Shown one piece after another: positions 17,359-25,272 of a stretch of 64,000 nucleotides of DNA. The stretch lies in NCBI GenBank assembly GCA_964535735.1, contig CAZHTM010000003.1, positions 1-64,000 on the forward strand, in the 5' to 3' direction. The stretch's first letter is position 1. Each line of letters starts with the position of its first letter. Made by a program: the position numbers and the translations under genes. Under the pieces are notes generated by a model. The model ran no database searches and was not told the DNA's origin. It saw nothing but the letters and a program-made list of their open reading frames with translations. Source of the stretch: J089 sp964535735. GTDB lineage: Bacteria > Fidelibacterota > Marinisomatia > Marinisomatales > J089.

Positions 17359-20300
17359 TTACTTCAAGAGCATCATTTTCCGAGTGAATCCATAGGTCCC
17401 CGATTCCATCCGTACCAGATACATTCCACTGGGGAATTCTCGCGCATCCCACTGAATCGTGTAGCGGCCCGCCGGGCGATAATCATCCACCAGGGTCACC
17501 ACAACTTCACCCAGAAGGTTATGAACCGTGACCTTAACCTGATTTGCTTCAGGCAAATCAAAACTCAAGGTCGTGACTGGGTTAAACGGATTGGGATAAT
17601 TCTGGGACAAGGCGTAAGAATCCGGAACATTTAGCGTCGGATCGGTGGACAGAACCGTGGCGTCGGCTTCGTTGGACGGAGCGCTTTCGTTTCCGTTGAA
17701 ATCAACCGCTGTTACCACATAGTAATAGATTTGTCCAGGCTCCAACGCCTGATCCACAAACGAGGTGTCCACGGTATATCCGTAGGGTTCGTCACTGGGT
17801 AGTACGCCCGGAGCCGTTCCCCTATAAATCGTGTAGTAATCGAAATCCTCATCCTCAATACTTTCCCAGTTCAGCATAACCAACGTGCCTGGATCAGAAT
17901 AGTAAGAGGCCGTCAAGTTTTGGGGAACCGAAGGAATGAGATTATCTACGGAATACCCTGATTCAGGTTCGGAGTCGAAGAACAGGTCTGGAACCATAGT
18001 ATGAGCCGTCACCACAAAGGTAGTCCAATACTCTCCCGTGCTGCTGGTCGTGGCATTAGAATCCACCAACGTGGGTGCTACAAAGGAATAGACATCCATA
18101 CCATGGTATGGAACAGTGGTGATGAAATCCCATACGGGTCCTGAATCGTTCTCGGTCATGCGCCAGATACTGAATTGCTGCCAGGTTCCGAACCAAGCGG
18201 GATTTCCCGGTTCCCAAGTGACACGCACTTGTCGACCCTGATCGTTCGGTACATCGGTGATGGACAGGATTTCTGGCGGAGTCACCTCAAAATGGTCCAG
18301 GTAGATATCCAGCCACAATGTGTCACCGATAGCCAAGTACACGTCATCTTCGGAAGGTTCATATTCTGGCGCCATGGTAAATACATGGAAGGAATCGGCA
18401 GGCACTTCCAAGTAAAATTCGCCATTTTCATCGGTAAAGGTCATGAATTGATAGGTTTCGTTTGCCACGATCACATTCGCCCCCCAGATCGGGAATTCTT
18501 CTTCCGCATCCCGGACAACGCCTTCCAAAACGGCCTGAGGTTCAAAGGAAACGAGGTAGAAATTCAGGGTTGTATCCGGATGGAATTCATTCAATTCCAG
18601 GTCAAAGGCGAAGTCAGCTCCATATCCCTCCTTCCAGGCTTGGGCTGCATAGTGGCCGTAAGGAACTGGTATACTGTAATGGCCATCCATATCGGTATAG
18701 GTCATATCCCAGTACATGTCTCCGAATACCATTACCTGAGCCTCCATAACCGGCATTCCGCTGGTCTCATCCAAAACAAAACCAGAGATAAGTCCGTCAA
18801 ATGATAAAGGATTCAAGTAGATATCCAAAGTGGCTACATTATCTTGTATTACAATGAGAGTATCCAATTGGATATTTTCGTATCCATCACCACCGGCTTC
18901 GACAAAATAGGCACCGTTGGGCAGAGGGAGGTAATAATATCCCTGTTGATCGGTACCCCATCCGAAGTCAACAAAGTCATTGTAAACATGTACCCAACCG
19001 TGAGAGACCGGTATATTAGTCGTGGCATCATAAACAATACCTTCTAAACCACCCAGCATTTGCTGCACTACAAAATCAGCGTGCATTTCACCAGAAAGAA
19101 CATTTTCCGGATTTTCTATGACCAGAAAATCATGAGGGATAAAATCCCAAATCCAGAGCCAATATCCTCCTATTGGATCAGCGGCAGAACTCACATTCAA
19201 GGTATACCAACCGGCCGAGTCGGTTCTGGCTTGGGTCCAGCCCAACTCACTCCAAGCGCCGATATTTATTCCGGGCCATGGTCCATCGTTCAAGGTTACA
19301 TGTCCCGAAATTTGCGCGTCGGTCACATAGGCAGTTAATTCCACAAAAACCGAATCATAGTCATCCAAATATTCCCATACTTCATTGGGGACTAAATAAT
19401 CCGGTAGTAAACCAAATTGATCGGCTTCGATCCGCCATTCTCCAGGAGGGACAGGAATATGGAAATAACCATTGGCATCGGTAATACCTTCAAAACCGGG
19501 TTCATAATTTCCATCGATCCAAATATTAACGTCGGGAATGGGTGCCATAGACTCATCTCGAAGCACACCGGCAATCACTGAATGGGGTTCGCTGAAAGTG
19601 AAATCGTATCCGGTCTCATGCCCCTGGACATCAATGTCAAAATAGATGGTGTCCGGGATTAGTCCACCGGTGACACCCAGAAAATCAAAAGCGGCCACAA
19701 CAAATAGCCCTGTATCCGGAAGGAAAATATGATATGCTCCCGTGGTATCGGTGCTGGCTCCCCAGACTAAAGGATCAGACAGGGTGTCTGTATCCAGAGA
19801 ATCCCAGGGAAAGGCCATAACCAAAATATGAGATAACTCGGGACTTACCGTACCGGAAATTGAGTAATCGCTCACGATCGGTTCAATATGGACGCTGGCA
19901 ATGTCATATCCCCCTGCCCATCCCATAACTTCCATGAGGAACGTGATATTCGAAAACCGTTGAGGGCTTTCCTCATCCTCATCTGAAATGGTCCATTGAT
20001 ATACTCCAACCTGAGGGTCTTCGTCTTCCGGACCATTATCCATGATATGCCCGGGATTATCAACGTTCCAATCCTCTTCGGGTTCAAGGGTCCCATTATC
20101 GTTCATGTCCACCCAGACCTGAAGATCGGCCTCTGAACTTCCATCGGGAAATGTGATACGAATCTGCATAGAGTCCCCTACGGTTATCGTATCGGCCTCG
20201 ACGCCATTGATTGTGATACTCAGAGAATCTGTCAATGGATTATAAAGTTGTTGACTTACCTGTAAAAGTTCATCATGTCGAAATGATTTATTAGAAAATA

Positions 20301-20613
20301 ATGTCTTATCAATAGAACGCCATATTTTATGCGCCGGTAACTTTTTCGGCTCATGCTTAGAGGCATGTTTTAACTGGTACAACGATTCCATTCTATCCCG
20401 GTTGATATATTTTACATTTTCTGGCGGGGATATACGATTTTTACGAATTTGAATGACTTGTTCAATATCAGATTGCGATAATCCTGGTGAGTCAGTCTGA
20501 GATGTTGTCACTTGGTTTTGATTCGCTGAAAAGGCAATGGTTAAGCCCAGAGATAACAAAACCGTGGTAACCCATTTCCCAGAATTCTTAGTGATGAGAT
20601 TTGTAAAGTTCAT
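17359..20613 (-). CDS. Large secreted protein with carboxypeptidase-like repeats, FnIII and T9SS-type C-terminal sorting domain
   Basis: 1084 residues from the ATG at 20613 with AAGGAGAG upstream. The signal peptide covers about 1-30. It has a long series of carboxypeptidase-regulatory-like beta-sandwich units (each with GxVxD...xxxPxxxAxVxV...T(D/N)xxGxYxxxxPxGxYxxxA), a fibronectin type III domain near 915-1005, and a C-terminal domain with NYPNPFNPVTTLSF, the FlgD/Por-secretion-type sorting signal seen in FCB bacteria. Probably a cell-surface or secreted adhesin- or scaffold-like protein. No catalytic domain is visible. Its own T9SS genes are not in the window. Confidence 0.88.
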   Translation of the reverse strand: MNFTNLITKNSGKWVTTVLLSLGLTIAFSANQNQVTTSQTDSPGLSQSDIEQVIQIRKNRISPPENVKYINRDRMESLYQLKHASKHEPKKLPAHKIWRSIDKTLFSNKSFRHDELLQVSQQLYNPLTDSLSITINGVEADTITVGDSMQIRITFPDGSSEADLQVWVDMNDNGTLEPEEDWNVDNPGHIMDNGPEDEDPQVGVYQWTISDEDEESPQRFSNITFLMEVMGWAGGYDIASVHIEPIVSDYSISGTVSPELSHILVMAFPWDSLDTDTLSDPLVWGASTDTTGAYHIFLPDTGLFVVAAFDFLGVTGGLIPDTIYFDIDVQGHETGYDFTFSEPHSVIAGVLRDESMAPIPDVNIWIDGNYEPGFEGITDANGYFHIPVPPGEWRIEADQFGLLPDYLVPNEVWEYLDDYDSVFVELTAYVTDAQISGHVTLNDGPWPGINIGAWSELGWTQARTDSAGWYTLNVSSAADPIGGYWLWIWDFIPHDFLVIENPENVLSGEMHADFVVQQMLGGLEGIVYDATTNIPVSHGWVHVYNDFVDFGWGTDQQGYYYLPLPNGAYFVEAGGDGYENIQLDTLIVIQDNVATLDIYLNPLSFDGLISGFVLDETSGMPVMEAQVMVFGDMYWDMTYTDMDGHYSIPVPYGHYAAQAWKEGYGADFAFDLELNEFHPDTTLNFYLVSFEPQAVLEGVVRDAEEEFPIWGANVIVANETYQFMTFTDENGEFYLEVPADSFHVFTMAPEYEPSEDDVYLAIGDTLWLDIYLDHFEVTPPEILSITDVPNDQGRQVRVTWEPGNPAWFGTWQQFSIWRMTENDSGPVWDFITTVPYHGMDVYSFVAPTLVDSNATTSSTGEYWTTFVVTAHTMVPDLFFDSEPESGYSVDNLIPSVPQNLTASYYSDPGTLVMLNWESIEDEDFDYYTIYRGTAPGVLPSDEPYGYTVDTSFVDQALEPGQIYYYVVTAVDFNGNESAPSNEADATVLSTDPTLNVPDSYALSQNYPNPFNPVTTLSFDLPEANQVKVTVHNLLGEVVVTLVDDYRPAGRYTIQWDAREFPSGMYLVRMESGTYGFTRKMMLLK

Positions 20614-20714
20614 AACCACTCTCCTTTGGATTGTTGGCACGATATAGACAACGAAAAGTAGTAGATTAAACAAATCCGCCGTGTGATCCTGCTCACGGGT
20701 TGGATTATCGATGA

Positions 20715-20966
20715 TTATAGAGAATCGATGAAACGCGCCAGTTGAATATCTCGATCGGTAATTCCACCCTGATTATGGGTGGTCAGTACAACTTTCACGG
20801 TGTTAGAAGTCAGGGTCTTGTCGGGATAAGGATTTTACCGTTCCGCCTCCCGAGGCACGGTATTCACAAGATCCAACCCGGATTGATAGGAAAGAAATTC
20901 CAATGTCATTACCAAACAATTATCCTGGACCGACCCTTCCACCAGGGACTGTATTGCGGTCAACAT
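20715..20966 (-). pseudogene. Decayed pterin-4a-carbinolamine dehydratase
   Basis: Reading from an ATG at 20966 to a TAA at 20715 gives 83 codons that follow the whole pterin-carbinolamine dehydratase (PhhB/DCoH) pattern, including the C-terminal signature VKVVLTTHNQGGITDRDIQLA. An in-frame TAA (20835-20837, codon 44) sits where the first catalytic histidine of the HHP motif is expected. The conserved Trp of the N-terminal GW and the Tyr before the VKV strand both read as Ser. The stop plus changes at conserved sites mark a pseudogene rather than a single sequencing slip. It lies just downstream of the MATE gene on the same strand. No phenylalanine hydroxylase is nearby. Confidence 0.75.
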
Positions 20967-20984
20967 TTGTGAAGATAGGTTCGA

Positions 20985-22340
20985 CTATTGCCTTACACTA
21001 ACCAACACCATTTGCCGGAATATTCGTCGGACCCAGACCACCCCTACAGCCGTAGCGACTAATGTGGACATCATCATTGAGTACCATACCCATTCCAAGG
21101 GCTTATGCAGAATAAAAGCGAAAAAACTAGCCAAAGGCGCCGATACAAGAAGGATTCGGATGGAGGTTATGGCCAAAACCGGTATCCCTTTCCCAAACCC
21201 TTGTAAGATCCTTCCACTGGTAATACCGATCGCTACCACAGGATAAACCAACGTAATGAGTCGCAAGTAGGTTATGGCAATCTGTTGAACTCCGACAGAA
21301 GGTGTAAATCCTGTCACCAGTATAGGAGCCAGTATAAAAATCAAAAGAGATGACAGTACCGTAATCAGAAAAGAACGTCCATAACCATATTTAACAATCA
21401 TCTTCAGTTTTTCGATTTCATTAGCGCCGTAGAACATTCCCACAAGCGTCGTAAGAGCTGCACCGATGGACATGATTGGCAAAAGGACCAGCATATCGAT
21501 GCGGCCGCTGATTTGATAGGCCGCAACAGTATCCTGAGAAAAGGAAATCAGAATTCGGTTAAATACACCCTGACCAATGGACATAATGATCATGGATAAT
21601 GATGCGGGAATTCCAACACGGAAAATATCTTTGATGATACCCATATCCGGATGGAAATGCTGGATTTTAAAGGAGATGTAAGAATGTTTTTTCACATATA
21701 ACATATAGAAGAAAATAGAAAACGAAACGATTTGACTGATGATTGTGGCTACGGCTGCGCCGGGTACACCCATATCAAGAAGAAAAATAAAGATTGGATC
21801 CAAAATAATATTGAGAACCGTTCCCAGCCCGGCTACCATCATAGGAAATTTTGTATCACCCTCGCCCGCAAGAATGGACCGGAAAAAGCCCGAAAAAATC
21901 ATAAATGGCAATCCCCAACTGATAATCCGAAGATAGGACCAGGATAAGGGGATTAACTCCTGCGGAGTACCCAGGCCCTGGAGCATCTGGGGACCAAAAA
22001 GGAGTCCACTGAGCATTAAGGGTATTCCAATAACAAGACCCAGAACTACAGCATGTTCGGCACCGTTATCGGCATTAATTTTATCCCGAGCGCCGACATA
22101 CCGCGCCACCGTGGCCGTCACTCCCGTTCCCAATCCCATGGTCAACCCCATGACGAAAAAGAATAGGGGCATATTGAATGCCACGGCGGCAATGGCATCG
22201 CCTCCCAACCAGCCAATGAAGATAATATCCACGACCGTATACATGGTGTGAATTCCCATACCGATCATGATCGGTATAGCCAGGGTCCATAACGCCTTTC
22301 GGGGAGCGTTTAGATAGGTGTCCAGTCGAGAACTTTTCAT
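20985..22340 (-). CDS. MATE-family multidrug/toxin efflux transporter
   Basis: 451 residues with twelve predicted helices in two pseudo-symmetric halves. It begins with the MATE pattern ALWTLAIPIMIGMGIHTMYTVVDIIFIGWLGGDAIAAVAF. Such proteins export cationic drugs or metabolites in exchange for sodium or protons across the inner membrane. The specificity is unknown. The decayed pterin dehydratase follows directly and may once have shared its transcript. Confidence 0.92.
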   Translation of the reverse strand: MKSSRLDTYLNAPRKALWTLAIPIMIGMGIHTMYTVVDIIFIGWLGGDAIAAVAFNMPLFFFVMGLTMGLGTGVTATVARYVGARDKINADNGAEHAVVLGLVIGIPLMLSGLLFGPQMLQGLGTPQELIPLSWSYLRIISWGLPFMIFSGFFRSILAGEGDTKFPMMVAGLGTVLNIILDPIFIFLLDMGVPGAAVATIISQIVSFSIFFYMLYVKKHSYISFKIQHFHPDMGIIKDIFRVGIPASLSMIIMSIGQGVFNRILISFSQDTVAAYQISGRIDMLVLLPIMSIGAALTTLVGMFYGANEIEKLKMIVKYGYGRSFLITVLSSLLIFILAPILVTGFTPSVGVQQIAITYLRLITLVYPVVAIGITSGRILQGFGKGIPVLAITSIRILLVSAPLASFFAFILHKPLEWVWYSMMMSTLVATAVGVVWVRRIFRQMVLVSVRQ

Positions 22341-22428
22341 GAATCTCCAAAAATAAAGCGGGTAATATAGCTCGACCGAACCAGACTATTGATGACTTTT
22401 CTCCGAAACTCGGAGATCATTATCCGGC

Positions 22429-22650
22429 TCAGGAAAAGCCTGAAGATGCGGAACAGCCGCTCGTCGAGGATGAATAAGAACTGGAGGAAGAACTTCCTCC
22501 TACAGATACCGCCGGCGCTGACAGTAGGCGCCGGGAGCGATGTTCCCCGCATTTCGGACAGGTAATGTCTTCATCCGGTACAGTACTGGACCAAACCAGT
22601 TCCTCAAATTCGTGTCCACAATTATCGCAGCGATAATCGAACATGGGCAT
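22429..22650 (-). CDS. FmdB-family zinc-ribbon protein
   Basis: 73 residues. A four-cysteine zinc ribbon (CDNCGHEFE ... CPKCGE) at residues 8-34 follows the FmdB start MPMFDYRC. The tail from about 50 on is serine-rich and low in complexity, as is common in this family. FmdB proteins are putative regulators; their target here is unknown. Confidence 0.88.
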   Translation of the reverse strand: MPMFDYRCDNCGHEFEELVWSSTVPDEDITCPKCGEHRSRRLLSAPAVSVGGSSSSSSYSSSTSGCSASSGFS

Positions 22651-22689
22651 AAGGCTAAATCTCCCTTAAACTACTAAAGGTTTAATCAG

Positions 22690-22923
22690 TTATTGACCAG
22701 ACTCTGGATCACCGGTTTGCTTTTTTCGTCCCGGAAGCGCCCAGATCAACCCCATGAGAGCCCCGTAGGCCGTGCTGTTGACAGGATTTCCTGTAATGGC
22801 ACACGTCCCGGTGCGACAACCAATCAGCGCATAGTATCCCCAGCCAAGAAAAGCGCCCAGCACTATTCCTAACAGAGGACCTCGCCACCATCCCGGTTGA
22901 TGATAAAATCGAGGCTTACTCAT
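22690..22923 (-). CDS. DUF6132-like small membrane protein
   Basis: 77 residues with one or two membrane segments (about 14-34 and 50-62). The motif GCRTGTCAITGNPVNSTAYGALMG closely follows the GCxSGTCPITxNP pattern of DUF6132 proteins. Its start overlaps the DUF1858 gene by eight bases, so the two are co-translated. Function unknown; the paired cysteines suggest a redox or metal role. Confidence 0.75.
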   Translation of the reverse strand: MSKPRFYHQPGWWRGPLLGIVLGAFLGWGYYALIGCRTGTCAITGNPVNSTAYGALMGLIWALPGRKKQTGDPESGQ

Positions 22924-23122
22924 GATTGGAGTTCAAACGTTGGTTCAGATCAGCGATGATATCATCCAAATTGGTAATCTTCTTCCGTTCGGCTAATTCT
23001 TCCAGGGTACCCCACAACGGTTCCCCACATTTTACACAAGCCAGCCCAGCTTCAGCCAATGGAGCAATGACTTCTGGATAATCTCGGACGATATCTTCGA
23101 TGAACATGGTTTTATCAATCAT
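22916..23122 (-). CDS. DUF1858 domain protein
   Basis: 68 residues that form one DUF1858 domain: an N-terminal TMFIEDIVRDYPEVIAPLAEAGLACVKCGEP with a CxxC (residues 29-32) followed by LEELAERKKI. The domain is often found with hybrid-cluster and other redox proteins. It overlaps both neighbours by a few bases, in an operon with a NifX-like protein, an anti-sigma factor and an ECF sigma factor. Confidence 0.85.
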   Translation of the reverse strand: MIDKTMFIEDIVRDYPEVIAPLAEAGLACVKCGEPLWGTLEELAERKKITNLDDIIADLNQRLNSNHE

Positions 23123-23463
23123 GACAAGCCACTCTCATCCAAGGGATGCAACAAGTTCTTAAAATAATCCCGAGCTGCTTCAGCCGCTGTAATACGCCCA
23201 CCCATGTGCATGATACGCACTTTCCAATGGGCCGCAATTTTCCGCGCATGATCGCCTACATGATGAACAATCATCGCCTCTGGCATAGCATCCGGTTTCA
23301 GGGTTTTAAAAATTCGTCCATGATGCACCTCCGGTGTTCCCGGAATGGCGTCTAGTAAGACACCTTCCTTGTCCAGGAAAAGATACCAGGACGCACGGCC
23401 AAAATGGGAACCGGCAGGTTGCTCTGGATCAGGATATTCAGAAGGGATAAGTACGCTTGACAT
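23119..23463 (-). CDS. NifX/NafY-like iron-molybdenum-cofactor-binding domain protein
   Basis: 114 residues matching the dinitrogenase iron-molybdenum cofactor domain: GSHFGRASWYLF near the start, then the IVHHVGDHARKIAAHWKVRIMHMG region. Nitrogenase genes are absent from the window, and such stand-alone domains are common in anaerobes, where their cofactor cargo is unknown. It overlaps the DUF1858 gene by four bases and abuts the anti-sigma gene by one. Confidence 0.8.
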   Translation of the reverse strand: MSSVLIPSEYPDPEQPAGSHFGRASWYLFLDKEGVLLDAIPGTPEVHHGRIFKTLKPDAMPEAMIVHHVGDHARKIAAHWKVRIMHMGGRITAAEAARDYFKNLLHPLDESGLS

Positions 23464-23711
23464 TAGATAATCCTTTTCAGGTTTAGTTTTTTAAATAATC
23501 GGTCCGACACATCGTCCGGAATACTTTCTTCCGTCTGGGTGACCCGATAGAGTTTGATGGTATCCTTGACACTATCTATAAAAATCCGACACTCCGGGCA
23601 TTCTTCCATGTATTTTCGCACTTCATCCACTACTTCCCGTTCATAATCTTCTCCCAGGTAGTCTTCAACCAGACGAATCATTTTTTCTTTATGGTTCAAG
23701 AATGCATTCAT
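23463..23711 (-). CDS. Probable zf-HC2-type anti-sigma factor
   Basis: 82 residues with a CPEC motif (residues 38-41) after a helical stretch, matching the zinc-binding HCC core of anti-sigma factors. It has no membrane segment, so it would be a soluble anti-sigma factor. It overlaps the ECF sigma gene by four bases, the usual arrangement for a sigma/anti-sigma pair. A zinc- or thiol-based redox switch is plausible but not shown. Confidence 0.75.
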   Translation of the reverse strand: MNAFLNHKEKMIRLVEDYLGEDYEREVVDEVRKYMEECPECRIFIDSVKDTIKLYRVTQTEESIPDDVSDRLFKKLNLKRII

Positions 23712-24310
23712 GATAGTCCCTCAATGCACTTAAAATGATTGGCCAATTGGTCCCTTAAGAATAACCGGGCGCGCATCAATCTGACTTTGGTATTGGCTTC
23801 GGAAATATTCAACAACTTAGCCGTTTCCCGCGTGGAAAGATTTTCCAAGTCCCGAAGGACAAATACGTCTTTATAATTTTCTGGTAACAACGCCATAGCT
23901 TTGGCTAGACAATCCCGAAATTCTTTTTCATCAATTTTTTCTTCCAGGTGGTCGGGCCAGTCTTTGATATCAAATCCCCGCACATGTTCAAATTCCGGAT
24001 CATGAACAGAGATATAATTGTCCACATATTTCTTCTGGCGAAGTTTCCCCAGCGCCACGTTGGTGGCAATTCGGTATAACCAGGTATAAAGCGAGGACCG
24101 CTCGGAAAAAGTATCCAATTTTTTCAGCATAATCATAAAGGTTTCCTGAAGTACGTCCTCTGCATCCTCTCGATTATCCATTAATCGGCTGGCCAATGAG
24201 TAAATCCGTGCAGAATGCATATCTACAAGAATACTCATAGCATCTGCGTCACCCTCTTTGGCGCGCCGAATAAGTTCTGACTCTGGTATGTCCTGATTTG
24301 GAACCGTCAT
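23708..24310 (-). CDS. ECF-family RNA polymerase sigma factor
   Basis: 200 residues. Region 2 (SLASRLMDNREDAEDVLQETFMIML, residues 34-58) and region 4 (LPENYKDVFVLRDLENLSTRETAKLLNISEANTKVRLMRAR, about 142-183) are complete; there is no region 3, as expected for ECF sigma factors. First gene of a five-gene overlapping operon running to DUF6132. It probably activates its own operon, but no typical GGAAC-type -35 element was found upstream. Confidence 0.93.
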   Translation of the reverse strand: MTVPNQDIPESELIRRAKEGDADAMSILVDMHSARIYSLASRLMDNREDAEDVLQETFMIMLKKLDTFSERSSLYTWLYRIATNVALGKLRQKKYVDNYISVHDPEFEHVRGFDIKDWPDHLEEKIDEKEFRDCLAKAMALLPENYKDVFVLRDLENLSTRETAKLLNISEANTKVRLMRARLFLRDQLANHFKCIEGLS

Positions 24311-24330
24311 CTAATTATTCTTGATAAACC

Positions 24331-24352
24331 AGGACCCCTTTGCAGGGGTCCT
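24331..24352 (-). terminator. Hairpin terminator between the DUF4920 gene and the sigma operon
   Basis: An 8-bp GC-rich stem AGGACCCC/GGGGTCCT (24331-24338 with 24345-24352) sits between the stop of the DUF4920 gene and the sigma-factor start. Read on the minus strand it is followed by a short T-rich tract (GGTTTATC), so it probably ends the upstream transcript. Confidence 0.65.
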
Positions 24353-24394
24353 TGGCTCAGTTCAATTGGATGAATATTCAAAGGTTTGGTTACA

Positions 24395-24817
24395 TCAACT
24401 TTCAATGATCACACCACTTGCAATCATGGAATAGTTTGCCCGATCCTGTTCCGTACAGGACTCGCTGTGGTTCCCTTCTTCATGGTTATGTTTTATCACT
24501 TCGGTATGGAAGACGCCTTGAACCTTTACCGTCTTACCGCCGGCATCCTTGGGAACAAAGAACGCATAATCCTTAAAGCGAACCAAAAGGGTTTTCCCGT
24601 CGGCTTCCATAGATAACCAACATCCTTTTTCCTGACAGATTTCTTTTATAACGCCAGATACCAATATTTCTTTGGCATTGTATTGATCAGGATGGTTCAG
24701 AACCTCCTGTACCTGAACTGCCTGATCCAAGGTTGGCGCTTCACCAAATACTTTCCCCCGTTCTTGTTGAGAACAGGCCATGAGGACAATCACCATTGCC
24801 CACAGCACATGTTTCAT
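24395..24817 (-). CDS. DUF4920-like lipoprotein
   Basis: 140 residues from the ATG at 24817 (AAGGAGA upstream; the longer frame has none). The lipoprotein signal ends at C16 (IVLMAC). The body, with VSGVIKEICQEKGCWLSM and VRFKDYAFFVPKDAGGKTVKVQGVF, matches the DUF4920 pattern, an OB-like fold with a conserved CxxxGCW. A His- and Cys-rich stretch (KHNHEEGNHSESC) could bind metal. It overlaps the PepSY-type gene by four bases, so the pair works together. Confidence 0.8.
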   Translation of the reverse strand: MKHVLWAMVIVLMACSQQERGKVFGEAPTLDQAVQVQEVLNHPDQYNAKEILVSGVIKEICQEKGCWLSMEADGKTLLVRFKDYAFFVPKDAGGKTVKVQGVFHTEVIKHNHEEGNHSESCTEQDRANYSMIASGVIIES

Positions 24818-25221
24818 TTGATTAGTCTCCTTTTTTTTGTCACAACAATAAACATCCAAATTCCCGTAATACTCAATATGCCTAAAGCCAAAGCCACTAA
24901 ATCGTAATACAGAACTCCCGCTTCTCCAAATAAATCTCCTGAATGAAGGTCATATACAATCCAGGATAAAGGAACATACAACGTATTATTTGTAGGTAGT
25001 TTTTGTGCAGCCCGGGTTGCCAAAAGGCGATCGGTGTACTGGGTCGGTAACCATTTGGCCGGGATGCGACTGGTTTGCAGGAAATGAAAATCGTTCTTAT
25101 GCTCTAGTAATATCCCTGTTAGAGCAATAACAAATATAAACAGGGCTGATACCACGGTCAGCCAACGGAAATATCCTAGAATATTACGGTGCCAGATTCG
25201 CCAAGTTTTTAAAGACGCCAT
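24814..25221 (-). CDS. PepSY-associated membrane protein
   Basis: 135 residues with a start-proximal GGGGA site. Two membrane segments (about 20-40 and 106-127) flank a periplasmic stretch. The opening WRIWHRNILGYFRWLTVVSALFIFVIALTGILLEHK matches the PepSY_TM family. Such proteins often act in iron or copper uptake or as membrane reductase subunits. Coupled to the DUF4920 lipoprotein gene. Confidence 0.75.
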   Translation of the reverse strand: MASLKTWRIWHRNILGYFRWLTVVSALFIFVIALTGILLEHKNDFHFLQTSRIPAKWLPTQYTDRLLATRAAQKLPTNNTLYVPLSWIVYDLHSGDLFGEAGVLYYDLVALALGILSITGIWMFIVVTKKRRLIK

Positions 25222-25272
25222 AAGAGTCCCCTATCAAGCATATAATTTAAAAAGAAATAGAAATGTAAAAGA

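Noticed and set aside
20835..20837. In-frame TAA in the pterin dehydratase frame as a recoded codon
   Set aside because: TAA is not a usual recoding codon, there is no downstream stem-loop that fits, and other conserved residues of the same frame are also changed, so pseudogene decay is simpler.
22690..23463. Nitrogen-fixation locus
   Set aside because: The only nif-like element is a stand-alone cofactor-binding domain; no nifH, nifD, nifK, nifB or nifE genes are present.
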